A DNA stretch of 64,000 nt. Origin: JAENVU01 sp031422675 (GTDB lineage: Bacteria; Actinomycetota; Acidimicrobiia; IMCC26256; JAENVU01). Position numbers and translations under genes: made by a program. Shown here piece after piece: positions 35,051-44,230 of the stretch. Positions within the stretch are counted from its first letter, which is position 1, and each line of letters starts with the position of its first letter. Under the pieces are notes generated by a model. It was not told the origin of the DNA. It did not search any database and saw nothing but the letters and a program-made list of their open reading frames with translations. Location: positions 1-64,000 of the forward strand of contig JANPMG010000002.1 in assembly GCA_031422675.1 (NCBI GenBank), written 5' to 3'.

Positions 35051-36619
35051 CTACACCGGGGCTTCGACGTCCAGACGGGGGGTGTGGGCGGGGGGCTGAT
35101 GGTCCCAGAGGTCGGCGACGAGATCGGATTGGAGTGCGGCGACGGCCGGGTCGTTCCAGCGGTTGTGGTGCTGGAACGGGTCGGTGCCGAGCTCGTACAA
35201 CTCGCCTTCGGTGCCGTCGTGGACGAACCCCGGCCGGTAGGCGGTGCAGACCCATCCGTCGCGGGTGATGGTGCGGAGGTGGACCGCCACCCCCCAGAGC
35301 TCGCTGTCCCACTCGGTGAGCACCCGTTCCTTGCCCCGGGCCGCGGCGTCAGCGTCGTCGACGGGCAGCGTCGTCGCCTGCAAGTAGTCGGGCGCGTCCA
35401 CGCCGGCGATCGCGCAGAACGTGGGCGCGAGTTCCACCAACCCGACCGGCGTCGTGACCACCGCGGCCGGCACGTTCGCGGCCGGCGCGGGACGCCAGAT
35501 CAGCGGGAGTCGCATCAACGAGTCGGTGTGGTACGGGCCCTTGAACAGAAGCCCGAAGTCGCCCTGGAGCTCGCCGTGATCCGTGGTGAACACGATGTCG
35601 ACGTCGTCGGTCCAGCCGCGTGCGTCGATCGCAGCCAGCACGCGGCCGAGAGCTTCGTCGATGAGTTCGCATTCGACTGCGTTGCGCGCGTTGACCTCGC
35701 GCACCTGGTCCGCAGTCATCGCGGCCGGCACCCAGTGCTTCGGTGCTTCGTAGTTCGAGACGAGCTCGCCGTCGTACCACATGCGCCAGTGGCGCGGTTT
35801 GTCGTCGAGAATCCGCTCGCGCTCGGCTGCGGTGGTTGGGTAACCCGCGGGGAGTGGCGTGTCGTGCCAGTCGATGCGGTGCATCTCGGACTCGGGTGGA
35901 TCCCACGGGTGGTGCGGATCTGGGAAGCTCATCCAGCAGAACCAGTCGTCCGCGGTGTCGAGGCCGTCGAGCCACGCGATCGTGCGATCGGCCACCCAGT
36001 CGGTGTGATACCAGTCGCGCGGAATCGGGTTGGCTTTCACTTGGGGCGCGTCGGTGTCTCCGCCGCCGAGCGCGCTCACGTTCCAGCCGGCGTCGATCGC
36101 GGCGTAGAACATCCCGACCGCTTCGGGATGGTGGGTGCCGAGCCACTGTGCGTAGTGCAACATTCCGGCTGCGCCGTGCGTGGCGAACTCGAGGTGGTCG
36201 AAGCCGCGGTGGGGGCCGACGGTGCCGTCCGCCCACGGCCGTGGCGCGGTCTCCTCGCCGGACCGGGCGAGCAGGTTCTCGGTGAAGCGGCCGAACGCGT
36301 CCATGAAAGGTTCGAAGTGCGCCTTGCCGATGAGGGCGGTTCGATATCCGGCGCGGTGCAGATCGGCCGCCACCGACGGCGCGTCCACCGGCAGCGGGAC
36401 ACCGTTCATCCACACGCCGTGGGTACTCGGGTACTGACCCGTGAGCATCGTGGACCGGCTCGGCATGCACACCACGGACTGCGGGATCGCTCGTTCGTAG
36501 CGGATGCCACTGGCGGCGAGGGCGTCGACGACGGGAGTGCGCGCCAGCGTTCCACCGTTGCACCCCAGCGTGTCGTACCGCTGCTGGTCGGTCGTGACGA
36601 ACAAGATCTTCCGGCCCAT
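35051..36619 (-). CDS. Sulfatase, formylglycine-dependent
   Basis: 522 residues. FVTTDQQRYDTLGCNGGTLARTP sets the metal-binding Asp pair; the active-site sequence CMPSR (Cys51) is a C-x-P-S-R sulfatase motif requiring conversion of Cys to formylglycine. HGVWMNGVPLP and TTDHGELQGDFGLLFKGP complete the alkaline-phosphatase fold. No signal peptide is evident. Best match is to the choline-sulfatase/arylsulfatase group. It is in a minus-strand cluster with an SRPBCC gene and a second sulfatase. No sulfatase-modifying enzyme is in the window. Confidence 0.92.
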   Translation of the reverse strand: MGRKILFVTTDQQRYDTLGCNGGTLARTPVVDALAASGIRYERAIPQSVVCMPSRSTMLTGQYPSTHGVWMNGVPLPVDAPSVAADLHRAGYRTALIGKAHFEPFMDAFGRFTENLLARSGEETAPRPWADGTVGPHRGFDHLEFATHGAAGMLHYAQWLGTHHPEAVGMFYAAIDAGWNVSALGGGDTDAPQVKANPIPRDWYHTDWVADRTIAWLDGLDTADDWFCWMSFPDPHHPWDPPESEMHRIDWHDTPLPAGYPTTAAERERILDDKPRHWRMWYDGELVSNYEAPKHWVPAAMTADQVREVNARNAVECELIDEALGRVLAAIDARGWTDDVDIVFTTDHGELQGDFGLLFKGPYHTDSLMRLPLIWRPAPAANVPAAVVTTPVGLVELAPTFCAIAGVDAPDYLQATTLPVDDADAAARGKERVLTEWDSELWGVAVHLRTITRDGWVCTAYRPGFVHDGTEGELYELGTDPFQHHNRWNDPAVAALQSDLVADLWDHQPPAHTPRLDVEAPV

Positions 36620-36705
36620 TGCCCACTTTCCTTCCGCTCATGGCGCCTGCGGCGCCGTGCCGCTCGGGCCACGCCTCGCCGCGTCGTCCGAGCGTGTTCT
36701 GGGGT

Positions 36706-37128
36706 TCAGCGGCGAGTCTCTTGTTCTCGGACTTGTACTTGTACTTGTTCGAGCTGTCGTTTGAGTTCTTTCAGTGCGTTGCCGGTGGCACCGCCGATCA
36801 TCAACGCCAACGCGGCCGGTTCGCAGTCGGTGGAGTAGGCCACGAGGCTGGTGCCGTCACCGACGTCGAACACGTCGATGGTGCCGAGGTGATCCTGAAT
36901 GAATCCGGGCGCCAACCGGTATTGGAACCGACGTTGGATCGCGTCGTTGGTGACGATCTCCTCGGCCATCGGGAGTCCGGACACGGTGGTGATCGTCCGC
37001 GTGGTGCCGTCGACCTCGGCGCTCACCATCCCGGGAAACCAATCGGCGATCGTGGCCGGGTCGCCGATGACCGCGTAGACGTCGTCGGGCGATCGATGGA
37101 TGATGGCCTGGCGCCGTACCGATGCCAT
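36706..37128 (-). CDS. SRPBCC (START-like) family protein
   Basis: 140 residues. SVRRQAIIHRSPDDVYAVIGDPATIADWFPG is the standard Bet v1-like N-terminus; the remaining beta-alpha strands (FQYRLAPGFIQDHLGTIDVFDVGDGTSLVAYSTD) and a final amphipathic helix complete the cavity fold. Such proteins bind hydrophobic ligands. It lies between two sulfatase genes, four bases after the larger one, so it may bind their product. Confidence 0.85.
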   Translation of the reverse strand: MASVRRQAIIHRSPDDVYAVIGDPATIADWFPGMVSAEVDGTTRTITTVSGLPMAEEIVTNDAIQRRFQYRLAPGFIQDHLGTIDVFDVGDGTSLVAYSTDCEPAALALMIGGATGNALKELKRQLEQVQVQVREQETRR

Positions 37129-37132
37129 GCGG

Positions 37133-39421
37133 CTACTGCCGGCTCATGGTGGCGCGCTCGATCGACGCGGCGTTGGCGGCTTCGTCGGCCGGGCGTTCGG
37201 ACACGAGTTGGATGTCCACGCGGTCGAGTCGACCTTCGAACGGGAATGCGTCGGTATAGCGCTCGCTCACGGGTGAGCCGTGGTCGAAGCCGACGCTGGG
37301 GCCGAGGCTCGAGATGATGCGCATCGCGAACGGGATCTCGACGGTGCCACATTCCTCACCGTCGATCACCAGCGTCGCCCGGCCCGCCTCGCGGCCGACG
37401 CGACGGAAGCGAACGCCGATGACCGACGCGCCCTCGGGCACCGCCCGCTCCGACTCGACGATGGTGTGACTTCCGAAGCAGTTGTAATCGAACACGAGTC
37501 GATCCTTCTGGACGAACAGACTCGCGCCCGAGTTGCCGTTACCGGTCGCGTACAGGACGCCGCCCTCGCCCTTCCTCCGTTCGACGGCGGCATCGAGATC
37601 CCAGTTCCGACCGCCGATCCCGGCACCGACCTGCGCGGGCATCGGGGCCAGGGGTGGCCGGTAGGTGTAGTGCCGGCTCTCGGGATGGGGCGACCGGTCC
37701 CGGAAGCGCGCACCGAAGAGCTCGACCGTCCGATCGTCGAGCGGCAACACGCCGTGCGCCTCGGCCTCGGTCCACCAGAGCTCGACGAGTTCGGCGAGCT
37801 GGTCGGGCATCGTCGCGGCAAGGTCGTTGCACTCCGACCGATCCTGCGCGAGGTGGTAGAGCTCCCACTGATCGTCGTCGAACGGCGTGCCCGACTGATG
37901 GCGGGTGACGGCCTTCCATCCGTCGGAGTAGATGGCGCGATGGCCCATCATCTCGAAGTACTGCACCCCTTTGGCGGCGGGCGCGTCCGGTGCGGCGAAG
38001 GTGGAGAGCATCGATGTTCCGGTGATCGGCATCTGGTCGTGGCCGCGATAGGTGGTGGGCGCCTCGATCCCGAGCGCCTCGTAGATCGTGGGCACGATGT
38101 CGTTCACGTGATGGAACTGATCGCGCAGGTTCGTGGCCCCACCCACGCCCGATGAACCGCTGGGAATGCGATCGGGCCAATGCATCACGAGCGGGACGTG
38201 CACCCCGCCTTCGTGGGTGTTCTGCTTGTACCACTTGAACGGCGTGTTCCCCGCTTGGGACCAACCCCAGGGGTAGTTCGTGTGACTGTTCGGACCGCCG
38301 ATGTCGTCGATGCGATCGATGGCTTCGTCGGGGGTCTCGAGAATGAAGTTGAAGAACTTCCACTCGTGCAATACGCCGAACGGGCCGCCTTCTTGTGACG
38401 CGCCGTTGTCGGACAGCAGCACGATCATTGTGTTGTCGAGTTCGTCGAGATGGGTGAGGGCATCGACGAGCCGGCCGATCTGCGCGTCGGTGTGGTCCAG
38501 GAATCCAGCGAACGCTTCTTGCAGGCGCGCCGCGAGCTTGCGGTGATTCTCGGGCATGTCGTCCCACGCGTCGACGCCGGGATTGCGCGGCGCGAGCTGC
38601 GTGTCGGCGGGGAGCAGACCGCGCTCGATCTGGTTGGCGTGCCACTCGGCGCGAGTCACGTCCCAACCGGCGTCGAACGCGCCGCGGTACTTCTCGAGGT
38701 ATTCGGCGGGCGCTTGGTGGGGCGCGTGAGTGGCGCCGAACGCGAGGTAGAGGAAGAACGGCCGATCGGGCCGGATCGACTTCGTGTCGTGCACGAACTC
38801 GATCGCGTGGTCGACGAGATCCTCGCTCAGGTGATACCCGTCGGCCGCGGACTTCGGTGGATCGACATGGTGGTTGTCGTAGACGAGTTCGGGATGGAAC
38901 TGGTCGGTCTCGCCGTCGAGGAAACCGTAGAACCGGTCGAAACCTCGCCGGCACGGCCACTGGTCGTGCGGGCCGGCGGCGGACGCGTTCTCCATCTGGC
39001 TGAGGTGCCACTTGCCGACGGCGAAGGTGGTGTAGCCCTCGTCCCGCAGCACTTCCGCCGCGGTGGTGGCGTGGTTCGAGATGTGACCGCGCATGTTGGG
39101 GAAACCGGTGTTGAAGTTGCTCACCGAACGCATCCCGACTTCGTGGTGATTGCGGCCGGTCAGGAGCGCGGCCCGGGTGGGTGAGCACAACGGGGTGACG
39201 TGGAAGTTCGTGTACTGGAGTCCGTTGGCCGCGAGCCGGTCGATGTTCGGGGTCTCGATGGTCGAGCCGTAACACCCGAAATGGGAGAAGCCGAGGTCGT
39301 CCAACAGGATGACGACGACGTTGGGCGCCGTCTCGCCCGGGTGCGGAGCGTCGGGCCACCAGGGTGTCGATTCCGCCAGCGTCCGGCCGATGGTGCCCTG
39401 GAAGTTCTCGGAGTCGGTCAT
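37133..39421 (-). CDS. Large arylsulfatase
   Basis: 762 residues. Metal-binding VVVILLDDLGFSHFGCYG (Asp41-Asp42) and the formylglycine motif LCSPTRAALLTG (Cys79) define a sulfatase of the PAS-type with a long C-terminal domain. The residues from about 560 on (DLDAAVERRKGEGGVLYATG, FNCFGSHTIVESERAVP) resemble the Pseudomonas arylsulfatase C-terminal domain. ATG 39421 gives the right N-terminus. A canonical promoter lies just upstream. It heads the minus-strand sulfatase cluster. Confidence 0.92.
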   Translation of the reverse strand: MTDSENFQGTIGRTLAESTPWWPDAPHPGETAPNVVVILLDDLGFSHFGCYGSTIETPNIDRLAANGLQYTNFHVTPLCSPTRAALLTGRNHHEVGMRSVSNFNTGFPNMRGHISNHATTAAEVLRDEGYTTFAVGKWHLSQMENASAAGPHDQWPCRRGFDRFYGFLDGETDQFHPELVYDNHHVDPPKSAADGYHLSEDLVDHAIEFVHDTKSIRPDRPFFLYLAFGATHAPHQAPAEYLEKYRGAFDAGWDVTRAEWHANQIERGLLPADTQLAPRNPGVDAWDDMPENHRKLAARLQEAFAGFLDHTDAQIGRLVDALTHLDELDNTMIVLLSDNGASQEGGPFGVLHEWKFFNFILETPDEAIDRIDDIGGPNSHTNYPWGWSQAGNTPFKWYKQNTHEGGVHVPLVMHWPDRIPSGSSGVGGATNLRDQFHHVNDIVPTIYEALGIEAPTTYRGHDQMPITGTSMLSTFAAPDAPAAKGVQYFEMMGHRAIYSDGWKAVTRHQSGTPFDDDQWELYHLAQDRSECNDLAATMPDQLAELVELWWTEAEAHGVLPLDDRTVELFGARFRDRSPHPESRHYTYRPPLAPMPAQVGAGIGGRNWDLDAAVERRKGEGGVLYATGNGNSGASLFVQKDRLVFDYNCFGSHTIVESERAVPEGASVIGVRFRRVGREAGRATLVIDGEECGTVEIPFAMRIISSLGPSVGFDHGSPVSERYTDAFPFEGRLDRVDIQLVSERPADEAANAASIERATMSRQ

Positions 39422-39450
39422 GCGGTGCCCCCCGTGCCTCGGATCTGCGC

Positions 39451-39479
39451 ACCCTATGTATTGACACTCCAACTGTCAA
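39451..39479 (-). promoter_or_regulatory. Sigma70-like promoter with TTGACA/TGTCAA operator dyad
   Basis: On the minus strand TTGACA (39479-39474) is followed after 17 bases by TAGGGT (39456-39451), fitting -35/-10 spacing; the arylsulfatase ATG is at 39421. TTGACA also occurs on the plus strand at 39461-39466, so TTGACA and TGTCAA form a perfect dyad with 7-base spacer that a repressor could use. A plus-strand -10 at the right spacing is weak. Confidence 0.6.
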
Positions 39480-39677
39480 AAGTTCGATGTGCAATGTTTG
39501 GCGACCATGACTGGTACTCAGAGTCCACCCACGCCCGGGCCGCAGCGCGGCGGAGACGAGCAGCTCGGGAGGGAACCCGCGAGTTTTCCGACTCCCGTGG
39601 ACGGCGACCGGACGAGCAGAAATCTGGGTCACGCGGAACACATTCGGGGGGCAGATCAGCGGGGGTTGGCGGGGGAG

Positions 39678-41018
39678 ATGCCACGCCCGGTGAAGGTCAC
39701 GATGCTCGGCGCGGGGAGCATGTTTACGCCCGAGTTGGCGAAGGATCTGTTCCTCATCCCGGGCAACGTCGGCGGCACCGTGGCGCTCGTGGATATCGAC
39801 GAGGGTCGGCTCTCCACCATGGCGAAGTTGGTGGAACTTCTGGCCGAAGAGTTGGGGGTGGCCGACCGTTGGACGGTGGTGGCCACCGTCGACCGGCTCG
39901 CCGTACTGGCCGGGACGGATTACCTCGTCAACTGCATCGAGGTGTCCGGGGTGGACTGCGTGGGGTTCGACTCCGACATTCCCGCGTCGTACGGCGTGGA
40001 CCAGTGCATCGGCGACACCATCGGCCCGGGTGGTGTGTTCAAGGCGCTGCGCACCATCCCCGTGTGGCTCGAGGTGTTGGCCGATGTCGAACGGCTCTGC
40101 CCCCGCGCGTTGGTTCTGAACTACACGAACCCGATGAGCATGATGTGTCTCGCGGCCGCTCGGACGTCGCCGGTGACGGTGCTCGGCCTGTGTCATTCCG
40201 TGCAGGCGACGAGCCGGGTGCTGGCCGCGCGCGCCGGGATTCGGTGGTCTCAGCTCACGTGGGAATGCGCGGGGATCAACCATCTGAGCTGGTTCACGCG
40301 GTTGGAACACGACGGAGTGGATCTCTACCCGCAGTTGATGGCGCGGGCCCGGCGTGACCTGGCGGGCGACCCCACGGAAGAGTGGGACGCGGGCGATCTG
40401 GTGCGCAAGGACATGATGATCCATTTCGGGGCGTTCATCACCGAGAGCAGTGGCCACCTGTCCGAGTATCTGCCGTACTACCGGACCCGATCCGAGATCC
40501 AGCAGCGGTACTGCGGCGCGGAGTACGACGGTGAGTCGTTCTTCTACGCCACCAACTGGCCGCAATGGCGGGTCAACGCAGACGCGGCGCGAGACCGGAT
40601 GCTCGCCGGTGAAGAACCGGTGATCGCGAAACGTTCGTGGGAGTACGCGACCTGGATCATCGAGGCGCGCGAGAAGAATGTCCCGTACAGCATCAACGCG
40701 AATGTCCCCAATCGCGGCGGGTTGATCGACAACCTCGCGCACGACGGCATCGTGGAGGTCGCCACCATGATCGACCGCACCGGCGCGCGACCCACCCGGT
40801 ACGGAGCGCTGCCGGTGCAGATGGCCGCGATCTGCGCATCGAACATGCCCACCTACGACCTGGCCGCGCGCGCAGCCGTGGAGCGGTCGAAGGACGCCGC
40901 GATCCTCGCGGTGACCTTGGACCCGTTGACGTCCGCCGTGTGCAGCCCGGCCGAGATCCGCGCCATGGTCCTCGAACTCTTCGACGCCGAAGCCGCGTAC
41001 CTGGCCGGCTACTCCTGA
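39678..41018 (+). CDS. GH4 family glycosidase (alpha-glucosidase/galactosidase type)
   Basis: 446 residues with NAD- and metal-dependent GH4 fold. Motifs: VTMLGAGSMFTPELAKD (NAD binding), LVNCIEVSGVD, LVLNYTNPMSMMC, GLCHSVQATS (Cys metal ligand) and GINHLSWF (His metal ligand), and late NVPNRGGLIDNLAHDG. It hydrolyses glycosides by an oxidation-elimination mechanism. ATG 39678 is preferred; the frame continues 63 residues upstream without homology. Divergent from the sulfatase cluster and coupled by TGATG to the broken membrane gene. Confidence 0.85.
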   Translation: MPRPVKVTMLGAGSMFTPELAKDLFLIPGNVGGTVALVDIDEGRLSTMAKLVELLAEELGVADRWTVVATVDRLAVLAGTDYLVNCIEVSGVDCVGFDSDIPASYGVDQCIGDTIGPGGVFKALRTIPVWLEVLADVERLCPRALVLNYTNPMSMMCLAAARTSPVTVLGLCHSVQATSRVLAARAGIRWSQLTWECAGINHLSWFTRLEHDGVDLYPQLMARARRDLAGDPTEEWDAGDLVRKDMMIHFGAFITESSGHLSEYLPYYRTRSEIQQRYCGAEYDGESFFYATNWPQWRVNADAARDRMLAGEEPVIAKRSWEYATWIIEAREKNVPYSINANVPNRGGLIDNLAHDGIVEVATMIDRTGARPTRYGALPVQMAAICASNMPTYDLAARAAVERSKDAAILAVTLDPLTSAVCSPAEIRAMVLELFDAEAAYLAGYS

Positions 41019-42051
41019 TGCCGGCCTCCGTGTCCGAATCGACTCCAACCCGTCGATCCCGGCCCCGTGTCCGCGCGCTCGCGGTCTCGGCCGTGACGGT
41101 GCTCGCCGACGCACCGGCCACGCCGATCCGTGACCAGGGCATTGATGGAGCTCCGCGTGCAGGACGTCGGGCGCCGTCCGGTGCCGCTCGGCCTCTACTC
41201 GCGAGACGGATGGAGTCACCCGGGGCCGCTCGTGTTCTACACGTTGGCGATTCCGTACCAGATCTTCGGGAGTTCCACCTCGGCGATGGTCGTCGGTGCG
41301 CCGTGACGCGGCGGTCCTGCGCCTCGCGGCGGTGGTCGCCGGCGTGATGATGCTCGGCGTCGTTTCGGTCGCCCGGACAATCGGTGTGATGTACGAGTAC
41401 CGCCTCCTCTGGACCTGGGTCGTGGGCGCGCTGGCGATGGCGGTCGTCGGTTGGGTCGCGTGGAATGAGCTCCGGCGCCGCTGGCCGCAGAGTGATTCCT
41501 GGATCAGCGTCCTCGCCCTCGTTGCGGTCGCCGCGCTCGGCGTGGCCCAGGTCGTCGCGGTGAGCAACCAACCGACGTCGGACTGGGACTCTCGTCGCGG
41601 CGCGCGGTGGTGCGTCAGTTGATCCCCACGTTGGCGCGCGACGGCGCCGGTCAGGTTGTGCTGGGCGCAGACCACCGACGGCGAGTGGTACCTCCAGGGG
41701 CTGCTGCTCGACCTCCGAAAGCGTGGGTTCGACGCGCGCGTACGCGGTATTGGCGCCGGCCTGTATCCCGACCATCTCGTGGTCGACTCAGGGCCGGTAC
41801 GTGAACGGCTCGTGGTGTTGGCGGCGTCCGATATCAACAAGCTGGGCTTCGCTCGCGCCCGGCGCGTGATCGCCTACGGCGGTCCGTTGCCCTTGCGTCG
41901 CCAGATCGAGATGCTGCGGGCGCGCGATGTGAAGGCGCAGCGGCTCCTCGACCGGTTCGCGGCCGGCGCGATCACCCGGCCGGAGCTCGAACGGCGGGCC
42001 GAGCGCTTGGCGATCACGACCCCCGCCGCGGTCGCGATCGTGCGGGCGTGA
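41018..42051 (+). pseudogene. Degenerate membrane protein (glycosyltransferase-like family)
   Basis: Family homology appears in pieces. An N-terminal TM stretch starts at ATG 41018 (VRALAVSAVTVLA). Another frame, starting about 41142, reads LRVQDVG, GLYSRDGWSHPGPLVFYTLAIPYQIFG and stops near 41306. A third piece (41296-41622) has two TM helices (YEYRLLWTWVVGALAMAVVGW). A fourth (41607-42051) reads QLIPTLARDGAGQVVL and LLLDLRKRGFDARV. Together they look like a large multi-pass actinobacterial protein with frame shifts and missing middle portion. The first ATG overlaps the GH4 stop. Confidence 0.7.
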
Positions 42052-42098
42052 CCGCACCGGATGCAGCTGAATGAACGGTGCTGCCGATCATGCGCCGG

Positions 42099-43324
42099 TC
42101 AGTACGACTTCGGCAGGCCGAGCGATTGCTGCGCGACGAAGTTCAGCACCATCTCGGCGCTGACCGGCGCGATCCGGAGCAGTCGCACCATCCCCCAGAG
42201 ATCGGCGAGCCCGTACTCGGTCGCCAGTCCGTTGCCCCCGTGGGTCTGGATCGCGGCATCGAGCGCGTGCAGCCCGGCCTCGGCCGCCGCGTACTTGGCC
42301 ATGTTCGCGGCCTCCGCCCCCGCCTCATGGGTCCTGCGCCCGGTGCTCTCGGGGCCGGTGCCGGTCATCTCTAGCCGGTCCCGGTGCGGCGTGCGGCGGT
42401 GTTCTGGTCGTGGAGCCAGGCCGCCTTGAGGGTCATGAGCCGGGCGAGTTCGAGTTCGATCTTTGCGGCCGCGAGCGGATGCGCGATGCCTTGGTGGCGG
42501 CCGATCGGCGTCCCCCATACCTCGCGTTCGTTCGCGTACGCCGCCGCCTTCTCGAGCGCGTAGCGGCCGATGCCCGTGCAGATTGCAGCACCCATGATGC
42601 GTTCGGGGTTCAAACCGACGAACACCTGGCGAAGCCCTTCACCCTCGGCGCCGAGCAGCCGATCGGCGGGTACCTCCACGTTGTCGAAGAACAGGGTGAA
42701 CTGCTTCTCCGGACTCCTGATCTCCATCGGGATCAGGGTCCGCTCGAGCCCGGGCGAGTCGGTGTCGACGACGAAGAGCGACAACCGAGCCCGGCCCGAG
42801 CCGGGATTGGTGCCCGTGCGGGTGACGACCACCATCGCGTCGGCCTCGTCCACGCCGGAGATGTAGGTCTTCGAGCCGTTGAGCCGGTAGACGTCTCCGT
42901 CCCGAGTGGCGGTGGTGGCGATGTTGTGGCTGTTCGAACCCGCGTCCGGTTCGGTGATCGCGAACACCATCTTCTTGCCGGCCGCCATCGGTCGTAGCCA
43001 CGCGTCTTTCTGTTCGCCGGTCCCGAAGGTGGCGATGAGTTCGCCACAGATGGCCGGCGAAACGAGGATCAGCAGCAGCGGGCACCCCTGTGCCGCAAGC
43101 TCCTCACAGACGATGGCGAGTTCGACCATGCCACCCCCGCCGCCGTCGTACTCCTCGGGCAAGGCGACGCCGAGGAAACCGAGCTCGCCGATGGCGTCCC
43201 AGAGTTCGGTGGTGCGGCCGTCGGTCCGAGACTTCGCCGCGAAGTACTCATGCCCGTACCGCGCGGCGATGTCGCGCACCGCGGCGCGCAACATCTCATG
43301 TTCGGAACTCTCGGCGAAGTCCAT
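42099..43324 (-). pseudogene. Acyl-CoA dehydrogenase interrupted by a short insertion/frameshift
   Basis: Residues 1 to about 310 are intact from ATG 43324: FAITEPDAGSNSHNI, LNGSKTYISGVDEADAMVVV, ALEKAAAYANEREVWGTPIGRHQGI. The frame reaches LHDQNTAARRTGTG and a TAG (42371-42373). The C-terminal piece AGAEAANMAKYAAAEAG to SLGLPKSY is in a different frame (stop 42099). About 70 extra bases between the two parts have no counterpart in other family members, and TAG plus a shift follow. An internal ATG at 42368 could restart the second part. Either a recent pseudogene, an assembly error, or a split enzyme. Confidence 0.7.
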
Positions 43325-43425
43325 CGGTATCCTCGGTGCGAACGGCGGATGCGCGTGATGCGACCGACGAGAAGATACGACGTGCCCGCACCCCAGACGG
43401 GCCCGCTGCCTGTGGAGGAAGCGAC

Positions 43426-44217
43426 GTGCCGGTTGACCTCATGATGCTCGTGAAGGATCTCGAGACCGAGACGGCCGAACTGGATCGAGTGCTCGCGGGC
43501 CTCGACGCGCACGGATGGGAGCTGCCGACCCCGGCCCCCGGGTGGCGGATCCAGGAGCAGATCGCCCACTTGGCCTACTTCGACGAAGCGGCCACGACCG
43601 CGGCCACCGATCCTGATCAGTTCCAGCGTGAGCTGATCGAGGCGCTCGAGGATCCCGACGGCATCACCGAGCGCATCAGCCGGCGAGCGCGGGCGATGTC
43701 ACCCGCCGAGGTGGCGGCGTGGTTCGCAAGCGCGCGCGCCGCGATGATCGAGACGTTTCTCGCGCTCGACGCTTCGACACGGGTGCCTTGGTACGGGCCG
43801 CCGATGAGTGTTGCGTCGTCGCTTACCGCCCGGATCATGGAGACCTGGGCGCACGGTCAGGACATCTTCGACGCGCGGGGCGAATCGCATCCGCCCACCG
43901 GCGCGCTGCGTCACGTCGCCCATATCGGCGTGTCGACGTTCGGCAACTCGTACGTGACCCGAGGGCTCGATGTTCCCGACACGCGGGTGTTCGTGGATCT
44001 CCGGGGTCCCGACGGTTCGGTGTGGACCTGGGGCGACCCGACCGCCGACGAACGGGTCTGGGGCCGGGCGGAGGACTTCGCCCTGGTGGTTACGCAACGG
44101 CGTCACGTCGACGACACCGAACTCGAGACTCAGGGATCGGTGGCCGCGGAGTGGATGACGATCGCGCAGGCGTTCGCCGGACCACCCGGCGCCGGTCGCG
44201 CGTCGTCGAGCAGTTGA
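43426..44217 (+). CDS. Mycothiol-dependent maleylpyruvate isomerase-like protein (TIGR03084 family)
   Basis: 263 residues of the DinB/MDMPI fold. LVKDLETETAELDRVLAGLDAHGWELPTPAPGWRIQEQIAHLAYFDEAA holds the His metal ligand, and LTARIMETWAHGQDIFDARGE the second His region typical of the TIGR03084/MDMPI group. Suggests use of mycothiol, which fits an actinobacterium. GGAGGAA five bases upstream supports GTG 43426. Divergent from the acyl-CoA dehydrogenase. Confidence 0.85.
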   Translation: MPVDLMMLVKDLETETAELDRVLAGLDAHGWELPTPAPGWRIQEQIAHLAYFDEAATTAATDPDQFQRELIEALEDPDGITERISRRARAMSPAEVAAWFASARAAMIETFLALDASTRVPWYGPPMSVASSLTARIMETWAHGQDIFDARGESHPPTGALRHVAHIGVSTFGNSYVTRGLDVPDTRVFVDLRGPDGSVWTWGDPTADERVWGRAEDFALVVTQRRHVDDTELETQGSVAAEWMTIAQAFAGPPGAGRASSSS

Positions 44218-44230
44218 GGACGGCGCGGCG

